From: Bog-756 sp963741055
Lineage (GTDB): Bacteria > Actinomycetota > Acidimicrobiia > Acidimicrobiales > RAAP-2
Assembly (NCBI GenBank): GCA_963741055.1
Contig: CAVUGU010000005.1
Span: 124,001 to 188,000, forward strand
Direction: 5' to 3'
Length of the DNA stretch: 64,000 nucleotides
This document shows, piece after piece, positions 28,892-37,766 of this stretch. The position numbers and the translations under genes are program-made. Under the pieces are notes generated by a model. The model saw only the letters and a list, made by a program, of their open reading frames with translations, was not told the origin of the DNA and searched no databases. Each line of letters opens with the position of its first letter. Position 1 is the stretch's first letter.

Positions 28892-29612
28892 TCCCCCTGC
28901 CTCTCTTCACCTCGAGCGACCCGTGGGCCGCCTGGGCCGCGACCTGTTCCGCGTCCTTCTTGGACCTCCCCTCGCCACTGCCGAGCCGCTGACCGGCAAC
29001 GTACACCGTGGCCAGGTACCGACGGGCGTGATCCGGGCCGTATCCCTCGACCTCGTAGCGGGGGACGCCACGTCCGAGACGGACGGTCTCCTCTTGGAGC
29101 CGGCTCTTGTGGTCGGACTCCCCCGGCTCGCCGGCGGCCGCCGCGATCCGCCCTCCGAACAGCGAGAGGATCATCCGCCCCGCCTCTTCGAGGCCGCCGT
29201 CGAGATAGACCGCGCCGATCACCGCCTCGGTGGCGTCCGCCAGGATCGACTCCTTCGCCCGCCCGCCCGACTGGTCCTCCCCCCGCCCGAGCCGCAGGTG
29301 GGCGGCGATGCCGAGCTCGAGGGCGATGCCGGCGAGCGCTCTCGTGTTGACCACCGAGGCGCGCACCTTGGACATCGCGCCGTCGGACAGCTCCGGGTAG
29401 GTGCGATAGGTGTGCTCGGCCACCACCAGGCCGAGCACCGCGTCACCGAGGAACTCCAACCTCTCGTTGGAGTCGGAAACCCCCTGCTCGGCGCACCAGG
29501 AGCGGTGCGCGAGCGCCTGGTCCAGCAGCTGTGGCTCGGAGAACCGGTAGTCGATCTTCTGGGCCAGCCACTCCTGGCCAGTCGTGGTCACGTGGTCGGG
29601 TGCAGGCGCCAT
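28884..29612 (-). CDS. rnc: Ribonuclease III
   Basis: A 242-residue double-strand-specific RNase for rRNA and mRNA processing. The signature SNERLEFLGDAVLGLVVAE is followed by LADATEAVIGAVYLDGG with the metal-binding Asp/Glu. The C-terminal dsRNA-binding domain shows SRLQEETVRLGRGVPRYEV and GRSKKDAEQVAAQAAHGSL. The ATG at 29612 lies eight bases after the acpP stop; a longer open frame upstream only overlaps acpP. Overlaps mutM at its end. A normal enzyme with no missing residues. Confidence 0.95.
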   Translation of the reverse strand: MAPAPDHVTTTGQEWLAQKIDYRFSEPQLLDQALAHRSWCAEQGVSDSNERLEFLGDAVLGLVVAEHTYRTYPELSDGAMSKVRASVVNTRALAGIALELGIAAHLRLGRGEDQSGGRAKESILADATEAVIGAVYLDGGLEEAGRMILSLFGGRIAAAAGEPGESDHKSRLQEETVRLGRGVPRYEVEGYGPDHARRYLATVYVAGQRLGSGEGRSKKDAEQVAAQAAHGSLEVKRGRGNA

Positions 29613-29620
29613 CGGGCGCG

Positions 29621-29917
29621 TCAGGACCCCCCCAGTTTGGCGTAGACGTAGTCGACGGCGTCTCGCACGGTACGGAGCTCCTCCAGGTCCTCGTCCTCGA
29701 TCCGGAACCCCACGGCACGCTCGCCGAGATCCTCCTCCAGGCCTTCGACCAGCTCGATCACCGCCAGGGAGTCGGCGTCCAGGTCCTCGGAGAACGACGA
29801 GGACTCCTTGACCGCAGAGGGCTCGATCTCGAGGATGTCCGCGAGCAGGTCGCGGATGAGGTCGAACACCTGCTGACGGTCGATCGGACCCTGTTCGACG
29901 TGGGTCTCTGCGGGCAC
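29621..29917 (-). CDS. acpP: Acyl carrier protein
   Basis: A 98-residue acidic four-helix carrier of fatty-acid synthesis. The phosphopantetheine serine is Ser50 in the motif LDADSLAVIEL; other family features are FDLIRDLLADILEIEP and SSSFSEDLDAD. GTG 29917 is preceded by AGGAG five bases upstream. The N-terminal 13 residues are an extension and the C-terminal half carries an insertion (RAVGFRIEDEDLEELRTV) compared with E. coli AcpP, as in other actinobacterial ACPs. The stretch 29918-30161 (244 bases) to the haemoglobin gene shows no convincing gene. Confidence 0.92.
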   Translation of the reverse strand: MPAETHVEQGPIDRQQVFDLIRDLLADILEIEPSAVKESSSFSEDLDADSLAVIELVEGLEEDLGERAVGFRIEDEDLEELRTVRDAVDYVYAKLGGS

Positions 29918-30161
29918 GGCATCTCCTGTTGCTCACGTTCCGGGACACTCCCGGATCGGCCCCCCGGCAGGCGGAGATGATACCGGACGTGGGCATTCTC
30001 CCTGCCGGACCCGGTAATGAGCTGGCCGAGCGTCCAGATGACCACGGAGGGTGAGCAAGTCCAGCCGGAGGCTGTCCGGCGGGTCGGCCCGGCGGCCGTT
30101 GCGCACAGCTGGGGGCACCCACGAGGGGGTCGGCGTCCGGAGGGAGGTCGGCGGAGGGAGG

Positions 30162-30554
30162 TCAGCCCGGGGTGTTGACCAGGCTCTGGGCCGCCATCGT
30201 GAGGTACTCGAGGAGCTCCTCCTCGTCGTCGGGCTCCATCCCGCTCGCCCGGACCGCCTCGGTCATGTGCCCGAGCCACGCGTCGGCCTCCGCGGCGCCG
30301 ATCACGAAGCGGGCGTGGCGCATGCGGAGCCGCGGGTGGCCACGCTGCTCGCTGTAGGTGGTCGGTCCTCCCCAGAACTGCATGAGGAAGAGCGCCAGGT
30401 GGGCCTTCGCCTCGGTCAGGTCGGCGGGGAACATGTGGGCGAGCAACGGATCGGCGGTCACCTCGTCGTAGAACCGGTCGACGAGATCGATGAAGAACGC
30501 CTCTCCGCCCCACCGCTCGTAGGGGGTCCCCTCCTTCTTCCGTCCGATCCTCAC
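30162..30554 (-). CDS. glbO: Truncated haemoglobin, group II (HbO-like)
   Basis: A 130-residue 2-on-2 globin that binds oxygen at haem; roles in oxygen or NO chemistry at the membrane are proposed for mycobacterial GlbO. Visible are YERWGGEAFFIDLVDRFYDE (helix B with the distal Tyr), FLMQFWGGPTTYSEQRGHP, the proximal His region LRMRHARFVIG and the group II Trp in EADAWLGHMTEAV. GTG 30554 follows GAGGAG ten bases upstream, which fixes the start; a longer frame is not used. Divergent from the acyl-CoA dehydrogenase gene, 93 bases away. Confidence 0.9.
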   Translation of the reverse strand: MRIGRKKEGTPYERWGGEAFFIDLVDRFYDEVTADPLLAHMFPADLTEAKAHLALFLMQFWGGPTTYSEQRGHPRLRMRHARFVIGAAEADAWLGHMTEAVRASGMEPDDEEELLEYLTMAAQSLVNTPG

Positions 30555-30647
30555 CGGCGCCTGCTCCTCACATTCCGACTGTAGACGGGCCTCCGATAGC
30601 CTCATCGCGAGCGGAACGCCTGAGCCGGGCCCGCCGGGAGGTGCGCG

Positions 30648-31887
30648 GTGTTCGAATGGTCCGAGGAGCAGCTGATGGTCCGCGATGCGGTCCGGCGGTT
30701 CGTCGAGGCCGAGGTGGTGCCTCACATCGACGAGCTCGAGTTCGGCGATCTTCCGCCCTACGACATCATCCGGAAGCTGTACACGACCTTCGGAATGGAC
30801 CAGCTGGCGCGCGACCGGTTCGCGAAGCAGCTCTCGGCCGAGCCCGACTCTGACGACGGCGAGCGGCGACGGCGACGGGAGCCGGGCTCGGAGGGGCGGC
30901 AGCGCCGCGGCGATGACCCTCATCCCGATCATCGAGCTCTGTCACTACTGCCCCGGGATCGTCACCGCGATGGGGGTCAGCCTCGGATTGGCCGGCGGCA
31001 CGATCATGAAGCAGGGGACGCCCGCCCAGCGGGAGCGCTGGGCGCTCGATCTGCTCACCACCGAGAAGGTCGGTGCCTGGGCGATCACCGAGCCCAACTC
31101 GGGCTCGGACGCCCTCGGCGGCATGCGGGCGACCGCACGACGGGACGGCGACGAGTACGTCCTCAACGGCAACAAGACCTTCATCACCAACGGCCCCTAC
31201 GCCGACACCATCGTCTTCTACGCCAAGCTCGACGACGGATCGGACACCCCGCTCCGCGACCGCCGGGTGCTCACCTTCGTGCTCGAGAAGGGGATGGAGG
31301 GGCTCGAGCAGTCGCCGCCCTTCCGCAAGATGGGGCTCCACTCCTCTCCCACCGGCGAGCTCTTCCTCACCGACGTGCGGGTCGGAAAGGAGTATCTCCT
31401 CGGGGAATCCGAGGAGGGACGCGGCTCGGACGGGCGCGACTCGGCCAAGGGCAACTTCGTGACGGAGCGAGCCGGCGTCGCGGCGATGTCACTCGGTCTG
31501 ATCGAGGAGTGCCTCAAGCTCTCCGTCGAGTACGCGAAGAACCGGATGCTCTGGGACCAGCCGATCGCCACCCGTCAGCTGATCCAGCTCAAGATCGCCC
31601 GCATGGAGGTAGCCCGGCTCAACGTCGAGAACCTGGTCTTCCGCCACATCGAGATGTCGGAGGCGGGCAAGAGCCTCACCCTCGCCGAGGCGTCTGCGAT
31701 GAAGCTGTACTCGGCGCAGGCCGCGACGGAGGTCGCGATGGAGGCGGTGCAGCTCTTCGGCGGGAACGGCTACATGTCCGAGTTCCGGGTCGAACAGCTC
31801 GCGCGCGACGCCAAGGTCTTCCAGATCTATGCGGGGACCGACGAGATCCAGGTCACCCACATCGCGAGAGACCTGCTCGAGCGGTAG
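30648..31887 (+). CDS. Acyl-CoA dehydrogenase, one frameshift
   Basis: FAD flavoprotein that makes the alpha,beta double bond of an acyl-CoA. GTG 30648 has an ideal GGGAGG Shine-Dalgarno six bases upstream. The first frame gives MFEWSEEQLMVRDAVRRFVE and YTTFGMDQLARDRFAKQL. One extra base near 30880, in a Gly/Asp/Arg-rich stretch, leads to PIIELCHYCPGIVTAMGVSL, WAITEPNSGSDALGGM, LNGNKTFITNGPYADT and the C-terminal QIYAGTDEIQVTHIARDLLE. The usual catalytic Glu of YEGT is Ala (YAGT). A Glu in FVTERAGVAAMSLG aligns with the isovaleryl-CoA-dehydrogenase-type base. The substrate may therefore be branched or steroid-derived. Confidence 0.88.
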
Positions 31888-31908
31888 GCGCCCCGCGGCC
31901 GGCCGTCC

Positions 31909-32946
31909 TCAGCCGGCGGGAACCGGTTCGCGAACCGACGCCGCGACGTCCTCCACCAGACCCCCGACGGCGAGGTCGTGAGCCACGGTGACCGCGTTGG
32001 CGATGGCCGCCGCGGACGACGAGCCGTGGCTGATCACGCAGACCCCGTCGACGCCGAGCAGCATCGCCCCGCCGGTGCTGTCCGGGTCCAACGCCGCCGC
32101 GAGCGGCAGGAGGTGAGGTAACAGGGGCTCCGCGAGGGCGACCACCTCGGGCTGCGCGAAGACGTCGCCGAGGGCGCCGATCAGGAACTTGAGCGAGCCC
32201 TCGAGCGTCTTCAGCGCGACGTTGCCGGTGAAGCCGTCGGTCACGATGACGTCGGCGACGCCCTTGAAGAAGTCGCGGCCCTCGACGTTGCCGACGAATT
32301 CGAGGCCGTCCCGTCCGGCACTCTCCTCGAGGAGCAGATGGGCCTCCTTCACCAGGGGCGTCCCCTTGGACCGCTCCTCGCCGATCGACAAGAGCGCGAC
32401 GCGTGGTTGCCTCACCCCGTAACGGCGCCGGGCGTAGGCGGCGCCCATCTGCGCGAACTGCACGAGCATGGCCGCCGTGCATTCGGTGTTGGCGCCCGCG
32501 TCGAGCAGAACGGTGGGCCAGCCGCGTTCGGGGTCGGGGATCGGAGTGGCGATGGCCGGACGCTGCACTCCCGGAAGCCGTCCCATGCGAAGGAGCGCCG
32601 AGGCCATCGTGGCGCCGGTGTTGCCGGCCGACACCATCGCCATCGCACGGCCGTCCCGGACCGCCTCGGCCGCACGCACGAGCGACGAGTCCTTCTTGCG
32701 TCGCACCCCTTGGGCGGGATCGTCCTCCATCCCGATGACCTCGCCGGCCTCGATGACCGGGAGGTCCCCCGTGTCGCCCATCCCGCCGGGTTTCCCCACC
32801 AGGACCACCGCGATACCCCGGTCGGCGGCGACCGCTCGGGCTCCGGCGACGATCTCGAGAGGAGCCTTGTCCCCGCCCATCGCGTCGACTGCCACCGGCA
32901 GGGCGGCGAATGCCGCGCCGGTCGGCCGCTCCCCGCCACGTGCCAC
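31909..32946 (-). CDS. plsX: Phosphate acyltransferase PlsX
   Basis: A 345-residue peripheral membrane enzyme converting acyl-ACP to acyl-phosphate, the first step of phospholipid synthesis in most bacteria. Motifs: VAVDAMGGDKAPLEIVAGA, DPAQGVRRKKDSSLVRAAE, MVSAGNTGATMASALL, GANTECTAAMLVQFAQMG and VIVTDGFTGNVALKT. GTG 32946 shares a base with the rpmF stop (TAGTG). Order DUF177-rpmF-plsX is the standard one. In many bacteria fab genes and acpP follow; here a haemoglobin and an acyl-CoA dehydrogenase intervene before acpP. Confidence 0.95.
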   Translation of the reverse strand: MARGGERPTGAAFAALPVAVDAMGGDKAPLEIVAGARAVAADRGIAVVLVGKPGGMGDTGDLPVIEAGEVIGMEDDPAQGVRRKKDSSLVRAAEAVRDGRAMAMVSAGNTGATMASALLRMGRLPGVQRPAIATPIPDPERGWPTVLLDAGANTECTAAMLVQFAQMGAAYARRRYGVRQPRVALLSIGEERSKGTPLVKEAHLLLEESAGRDGLEFVGNVEGRDFFKGVADVIVTDGFTGNVALKTLEGSLKFLIGALGDVFAQPEVVALAEPLLPHLLPLAAALDPDSTGGAMLLGVDGVCVISHGSSSAAAIANAVTVAHDLAVGGLVEDVAASVREPVPAG

Positions 32947-33125
32947 TAGTCGACGTCGACTGCCTGCCGACCCTTGTACCAGCCGCAGTTCGGGCAGACC
33001 ACGTGCGGAAGCTTGGCGGAGGCACACTGCGGGCAGACCGACCGGGCGGGCGCCCGGAGCACCCAGTTGGAGGCGCGGCGGCTGCGGCTCTTCGCCTTGG
33101 AGGTCTTCTTCTTGGGGACGGCCAT
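32946..33125 (-). CDS. rpmF: 50S ribosomal protein L32
   Basis: A 59-residue zinc-ribbon ribosomal protein, opening MAVPKKKTSKAKSRSRRA and continuing RSVCPQCASAKLPHVVCPNC, with two CxxC pairs that make a complete zinc finger (so the zinc-containing form, not the zinc-free paralogue). ATG 33125. Stop overlaps the plsX start by one base. Too short for many gene callers but unmistakable. Confidence 0.96.
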   Translation of the reverse strand: MAVPKKKTSKAKSRSRRASNWVLRAPARSVCPQCASAKLPHVVCPNCGWYKGRQAVDVD

Positions 33126-33156
33126 AGGGAGGAGATCCTAGGACACGCGAGCCGGC

Positions 33157-33781
33157 TCAGCGCCCGCGGAGCTGGTCGAGCGCCGACCACCGAGGGTCGA
33201 TCTGCCGCTCGCAGTCGCAACTGGACAGGTTCCAGTTGGTCCCGCACTCGGGACAGAGCCCGAGACACTCCTCGGAGCACAGTGGCGCGAGCGGCAGCTC
33301 GAGGAGGATCGCGTCCCGGGCCATCGGCTCGAGGTCGACCGTCTCGTCCGAGAAGAGGTAGGCCTCCTCGTCGCCTCCGGTGTGGCCCTCTCTCACGAAG
33401 CGCTCACGCACCGAGGCGAGCACCTGGCCCTCGATCTCTCCTCCGCAACGCCGGCACTCACCGCGCCAGGGCGCCTCGACCGTCCCGGCAGCCATGATCC
33501 CGCCCGGGTACGAGGAGAGGACCACGCGCCACGGTGACCGGTGTCCCCTCGGGCACCGAGACCGACACCGCAGCGAGACCCTCGATCGGCCCGGCCCGTT
33601 CGATCGGTTCCGCGCTGCCGAGATCGCGCCGGAGCGCCGCCACCGGCACCCAGAAGGGATGCTTCGGACGTGCGGGGCGTGCCCCACGAGCCGGCGGTGA
33701 CGGACGTGTCGGACGTGGCGGGGTTGCGGCACGCTCCGCATGCTCCCCGCCGGCGGACGCGGGATCGGGAACAGCAGTCAT
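33157..33781 (-). CDS. YceD/DUF177 family protein, one frameshift
   Basis: Member of the DUF177 family that always precedes rpmF and is linked to 23S rRNA or L32 assembly. The frame from 33781 gives a Pro/Arg-rich leader, PFWVPVAALRRDLGSAEP and IEGLAAVSVSVPEGTPVTV. One extra base near 33525 leads to TVEAPWRGECRRCGGEIEG, LPLAPLCSEECLGLCPECG and a C-terminal CDCERQIDPRWSALDQL. Cys pairs suggest a zinc site. Repaired length is about 207 residues. It is 31 bases upstream of rpmF. Confidence 0.88.
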
Positions 33782-33793
33782 CTCGACCTCCGA

Positions 33794-34402
33794 TCAGGCG
33801 AGATCCTGGTCGAAGAAGCCCTCCGGCTCGTCCGCGCTCTCGGGATCGCCTTCGGCGGTCGCCGCGAGCGTCGTATCCCCCTGGTCGCCGATCTCCACCC
33901 GCGGCAAGGGAGTCACCTGCAGCTTCTGTCTGCCGGCCTGCACCGTCTTCATGGTGCGGTCGAGAACGATCTCGAAGCTCGCCAACTTGTGGTCCGCGTA
34001 GTCCTCCGCCTCGTGCCGGAGGCGCCGGGCCTCCTCGTTGGCGTCGTCGAGGATCCGCTGGGCGACGTGGTTCGCCTGGCGGACGATCTCGGTGCGCTGC
34101 ACCATGCGCTCGGCCTGCACCCGCACCTCCTCGAGCAGCGCGTCCGCCTCGCGGGTCCGGTCCGCGAGGAACTCCTCGCGCTCCTTCAACAGCCAGCGGG
34201 CCTCGCGGAGCTCGTCGGGCATCCGGTCGAGCGCGGCCTGCAGGAGGTCGACCAGCTCCTCACGGGAGACGAGCACCGACGCGGAGAGCGGCATCGCCTT
34301 CGCGGTCTGCACCAGATCGAGCGCGCTGCGGATGAACGCCTCGGCGTCGTGGTGATGACCGACGTTGCGATCCGAGTCGAGGTCCTCGAAGACGTCACTC
34401 AT
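33794..34402 (-). CDS. Coiled-coil protein of unknown function (DivIVA/ATP-synthase-b-like)
   Basis: A 202-residue protein with a long Arg/Glu/Ala coiled coil between about residues 40 and 155, for example LREARWLLKEREEFLADRTR and VQRTEIVRQANHVAQRILD. Similar proteins sit between coaD and DUF177 in actinobacteria and are annotated as ATP synthase b-like or DivIVA-like, but the resemblance is only coiled coil. No membrane segment. The C-terminal 40 residues are acidic and unstructured (EGDPESADEPEGFFDQDLA). It overlaps coaD by eight bases. Function unknown; its linkage to rpmF-plsX is conserved. Confidence 0.8.
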   Translation of the reverse strand: MSDVFEDLDSDRNVGHHHDAEAFIRSALDLVQTAKAMPLSASVLVSREELVDLLQAALDRMPDELREARWLLKEREEFLADRTREADALLEEVRVQAERMVQRTEIVRQANHVAQRILDDANEEARRLRHEAEDYADHKLASFEIVLDRTMKTVQAGRQKLQVTPLPRVEIGDQGDTTLAATAEGDPESADEPEGFFDQDLA

Positions 34403-34877
34403 CGGCGAATTTCTCCTGCAGTCTGAGTGCCACCACCTTCGGCACGAAGGACGTGACGTCGCCGCCGAAGCGCGCGACCTCCCGAAGAAGACGCGACGCG
34501 ATGAACGAGTGGGCCGAGCTGGTCGGGATGAACATGGTCTCGACGCCGGAGAGCTGCTTGTTCATCTGGGCCATCTGCAGCTCGTTCTCGAAGTCCGAGA
34601 CCGCCCGCAGTCCCTTCACGATCACGCTCGCGCCGACCTCCGAGGCCACGTTGACCACCAGAGTCGACACCGAGACGATGCGGACGTTGACCAGGTGGGC
34701 GAGGGACTCCTCCAACATCTCTTGGCGCTCGCCGAGGTCGAAGAGCGCCTCGTTCTTCTGAGGATTGCGGAGTGCGGCGACCACCACCTCGTCGAAGAGG
34801 CGCGAGGCACGTTCGATCACCTCGAGGTGCCCGTTGTGGACCGGATCGAACGATCCGGGGATGAGCGCGATCCTCAC
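34395..34877 (-). CDS. coaD: Phosphopantetheine adenylyltransferase
   Basis: A 160-residue nucleotidyltransferase making dephospho-CoA from 4'-phosphopantetheine and ATP. It has IPGSFDPVHNGHLEVIERA, the T/HxGH active-site motif here as HNGH, KGLRAVSDFENELQMAQMN and FIPTSSAHSFIASRLLREVA with the ISSS-like motif as TSSA. GTG 34877 overlaps the rsmD stop as GTGA. The order rsmD-coaD is common. A normal, apparently complete enzyme. Confidence 0.95.
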   Translation of the reverse strand: MRIALIPGSFDPVHNGHLEVIERASRLFDEVVVAALRNPQKNEALFDLGERQEMLEESLAHLVNVRIVSVSTLVVNVASEVGASVIVKGLRAVSDFENELQMAQMNKQLSGVETMFIPTSSAHSFIASRLLREVARFGGDVTSFVPKVVALRLQEKFADE

Positions 34878-35431
34878 GAGGCACCTTTCTCCGTCGCACC
34901 ATCGGCACGGGCGACCGTCACGATCGTACCTCCGTAGCGCTTGGATCTCAGTACCCCCCACCCCGGTCCGACCTCGAGCGGTGCGCCCGACTCGAGCACC
35001 GCGAGATCGCCCGGAAGACGGGGCAACAAGGTGGCCCATCCCGCGTAGTCGTAGGGCGGATCACAGAGCACCAGGTCGTAGCGGGATGCGGTCCTCGTCA
35101 CCCACCGGTCGGCGTCGGCCTGGACGACCGTCGCCTCGCCGGTGCGCTCCGCCTCGGAGAGTCCCACCGCAGCGAGGTTGGCGCGCAACGCGGCGACCGC
35201 GGCGGGATCGCGTTCGACGAAGGTCACCGACGCAGCCCCGCGCGACAACGCCTCGATCCCGAGCGCCCCGGTGCCGGCGAAGAGGTCGACGACCTGGCGA
35301 CCCTCGACGCCGCCGAGACTGAAGAGCATGTCGAAGATCGCCTCGCGGACACGGTCCGAGGTCGGACGGAGCGACGGACCGGGTCGGGCGGAAAGGCGCC
35401 TTCCGCGCAACTCCCCCGCGATCACTCGCAC
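34874..35431 (-). CDS. rsmD: 16S rRNA (guanine(966)-N(2))-methyltransferase RsmD
   Basis: A 185-residue SAM-dependent methyltransferase. It shows MRVIAGELRGRRLSARPG, PTSDRVREAIFDMLFSLG, the SAM motif DLFAGTGALGIEALSRGA, FVERDPAAVAALRANLA and the catalytic DPPYDY. Starts at ATG/GTG 35431 and overlaps coaD by four bases. Upstream are a 25-base tandem duplication (35456-35505) and the end of recG, so rsmD may start the coaD transcription unit or continue from recG. Confidence 0.95.
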   Translation of the reverse strand: MRVIAGELRGRRLSARPGPSLRPTSDRVREAIFDMLFSLGGVEGRQVVDLFAGTGALGIEALSRGAASVTFVERDPAAVAALRANLAAVGLSEAERTGEATVVQADADRWVTRTASRYDLVLCDPPYDYAGWATLLPRLPGDLAVLESGAPLEVGPGWGVLRSKRYGGTIVTVARADGATEKGAS

Positions 35432-35455
35432 GCGCTCAGCCTACCGGCGGGCCCT

Positions 35456-35505
35456 TGCGAACCCCGTCTACGGATCGGGCTGCGAACCCCGTCTACGGAT
35501 CGGGC
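35456..35505. repeat. Perfect 25-bp tandem duplication between recG and rsmD
   Basis: Two exact adjacent copies (35456-35480 and 35481-35505) of a 25-base unit beginning TGCGAACCCCG and ending ATCGGGC, with the first five bases of a third copy following. The duplication occupies most of the 106-base gap between the recG stop and the rsmD start. No inverted repeat or T-run makes it a terminator, so it is probably a recent slippage duplication or a small regulatory repeat. Confidence 0.9.
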
Positions 35506-35537
35506 TGCGAGACCGGCTGCGTCGGTGCCCGGAGCGG

Positions 35538-37766
35538 TCAGCTCTTGAAGAGGAACTCCGCCTCGTCGTCGTCGACGAACAGGCGGAGCTCGTCGACGAG
35601 CAACGGGTGCTCGAGCAGGCTCGGGTCCTCACCGACCAGATCGTCGGCGAGCGTGCGCGCGGCGACCACCAGCTCCCGATCCGAGCCGAGGCGGGCGAGA
35701 CGCAGGTCGCTGCGCCCCTTCTGCCGCTCCCCGAGGATGGTTCCCTCGCCGCGCAGCTCGAGATCGGCTTCCGCGAGCTCGAAGCCGTCCACGGTGCGCT
35801 CGACGGCCGACAGACGAGCGGCCGCGTCGGGTGCGTCGCTCGCCGACAACAGATAGCACCACGCCGGGTCCGATCCGCGTCCGACCCGACCTCGCAGCTG
35901 GTGCAGCTGGGCGATGCCGAAACGGTCGGCGTCCTCGACGACCATGACCGTGGCCTCGGGCACGTCGACGCCGACCTCGATCACCGTGGTGGCGACCAGG
36001 ACCTGCAAGCGGCCCGCACGGAAGTCCGCCATCGCGCGCTCCTTGTCGGCCGGGCGCATCTGCCCGTGCAGGATGCCGACCTCGAGGCCGGCCAGCTCCT
36101 CCTTCGCGAGCCGTTGCGCTTCGGCGACGACCGAGGTGGCTTCGACCTTGGCCGAACCCTCCACCAGCGGGCAGACCACGAAGGCCCTGCGACCGGCGGT
36201 GCACTCTTCTCGGATGCGCGCCCAGGCCTCACCTTCCTCGAGTGGACCGCGCAGCCACGACGTCGCGACCGGCAGCCGGCCCGGCGGCAGCTCGTCGACG
36301 GTGGTCATGTCGAGATCGCCGAAGACCACCATCGCCGCGGTCCGCGGGATCGGCGTCGCGGTCATCACCAGAAGGTCCGGATCCCGCCCTTCGCCGTCCG
36401 CGCCACGGCCCTTGGCTCGCAGTGCCGCACGCTGTTCGACACCGAAGCGGTGCTGTTCGTCGATCACCACCACGCCGAGCGACGCGAAGGTGACCTGATC
36501 GGTGAGGAGGGCGTGGGTGCCGACGAGAAGGTCGACCCGACCCGCGGCGAGACCTTCGAGGATCGCGGCGCGCTCGCCGGCGGGCGTCTTCGAGGTGAGC
36601 AACGCCGAGGCCAAGGGCCGGCGTCCGCCGAGCACCGAGGGATCCTCGACCTCCAGATCACCGAGCAGCGAGCGAACTTCGCCCAGGTGTTGCTCCGCGA
36701 GCACCTCGGTCGGAGCCATCAGCGCGCTCTGGTGACCGCCCTCGACCGCGACGAGCATCGCGGCGAGCGCGACGACGGTCTTCCCCGAGCCGACGTCGCC
36801 CTGGAGGAGGCGATGCATCGGGAGCGGACCGGCCAGGTCCTCGGCGATCGTGGCGATCGCCCGCTCCTGCCCGTGGGTCAAGGCGAAGGGAAGGTTGGTG
36901 ACGAACCGCTCCAGTGCCGTCGGCGACCCGTCCGGACGGTGGACGACGTGGCGGATCCCGCGGGCGTCCGCCTCGAGTCGCCGTCGCCGCAGCACCAGGG
37001 CCAGCTGCAACCGGAACAGCTCGTCGAAGGCGAGCCGGCGCCGCGCGGGCTCGGGCGCGTCCATCGTCGTCGGACGGTGGATGTGCTCGAGCGCGGTGGT
37101 GCGGTCGAGGAGGCCGAGTTGCTCGAGACGGCCGGAGGGCACCGGGTCGGCGAACCGGCCGGAGCGGTCGAGTGCCTCGTGCACGTACCGGCTGATCCGG
37201 GCCGAGGTGAGCTCGGCTCGCTCGGTCAGCGGGTAGACCGGGAAGATCCTGCCGGCCTGGACCGGCTCCTCCGCACTCTCGTCGTCCGACGCGCCTCGCA
37301 ACACCTCGACGGCCGGGTTCACCAGCTGCAGGACGCCCCGATAGGCGGAGACCGATCCGAAGAGCAACACGAGCGTCCCCGGAGCCAGCTGCTTCGCCCT
37401 CCAGGACTGGTTGAAGAACACCACCCGCAGGCGGCCGCCCTCGTCGGCCACGTCGACTTCGACCCGGATGGGTGGACGACGGCCCCGTCCGCGGCGGACC
37501 GGTGGCCGCGCCACGCGGGTCACCCTCGCGAGCACCGAGGCCCTCTCCCCCTCGACCAGCGAATCGATCGGGACCATCCTCGTGCCGTCCACGTAACGGC
37601 GCGGATAGTGGGTCAGGAGATCGAGCACCGAGGTGATACCCAGCTCGGTGAGCTCGGCTTCGGCCACGCCCCCGACGCCACGCAGCGTGGAGACCGGCAG
37701 CTCGGCCAGCTGACCGAGCCGGCGACCGCCCTGCTCGGTCCGTCCCGCGGCGACCTTGGTGGTCAC
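35538..37766 (-). CDS. recG: ATP-dependent DNA helicase RecG
   Basis: A 742-residue branch-migration helicase that regresses stalled forks and processes Holliday junctions. N-terminal wedge domain: LRGVGGVAEAELTELGITSV and DLLTHYPRRYVD. Helicase core: LTHGQERAI, Walker A QGDVGSGKTVVALAAM, VVVIDEQHRFGVEQR, MTATPIPRTAAM, TTVIEVGVDVPEATVMVVED and QLRGRVGRGSDPAWCYLL. The whole frame is intact. GTG 37766 overlaps the DAK2 gene stop as GTGA. Order DAK2-recG-rsmD-coaD is seen in many Gram-positive bacteria. Confidence 0.97.
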   Translation of the reverse strand: MTTKVAAGRTEQGGRRLGQLAELPVSTLRGVGGVAEAELTELGITSVLDLLTHYPRRYVDGTRMVPIDSLVEGERASVLARVTRVARPPVRRGRGRRPPIRVEVDVADEGGRLRVVFFNQSWRAKQLAPGTLVLLFGSVSAYRGVLQLVNPAVEVLRGASDDESAEEPVQAGRIFPVYPLTERAELTSARISRYVHEALDRSGRFADPVPSGRLEQLGLLDRTTALEHIHRPTTMDAPEPARRRLAFDELFRLQLALVLRRRRLEADARGIRHVVHRPDGSPTALERFVTNLPFALTHGQERAIATIAEDLAGPLPMHRLLQGDVGSGKTVVALAAMLVAVEGGHQSALMAPTEVLAEQHLGEVRSLLGDLEVEDPSVLGGRRPLASALLTSKTPAGERAAILEGLAAGRVDLLVGTHALLTDQVTFASLGVVVIDEQHRFGVEQRAALRAKGRGADGEGRDPDLLVMTATPIPRTAAMVVFGDLDMTTVDELPPGRLPVATSWLRGPLEEGEAWARIREECTAGRRAFVVCPLVEGSAKVEATSVVAEAQRLAKEELAGLEVGILHGQMRPADKERAMADFRAGRLQVLVATTVIEVGVDVPEATVMVVEDADRFGIAQLHQLRGRVGRGSDPAWCYLLSASDAPDAAARLSAVERTVDGFELAEADLELRGEGTILGERQKGRSDLRLARLGSDRELVVAARTLADDLVGEDPSLLEHPLLVDELRLFVDDDEAEFLFKS

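Noticed and set aside
30139..30166. Two copies of GGAGGGAGGTC(G/A)GC at the end of glbO
   Set aside because: Short purine-rich tandem copy overlapping the gene end. Too short to call a regulatory element; possibly slippage.
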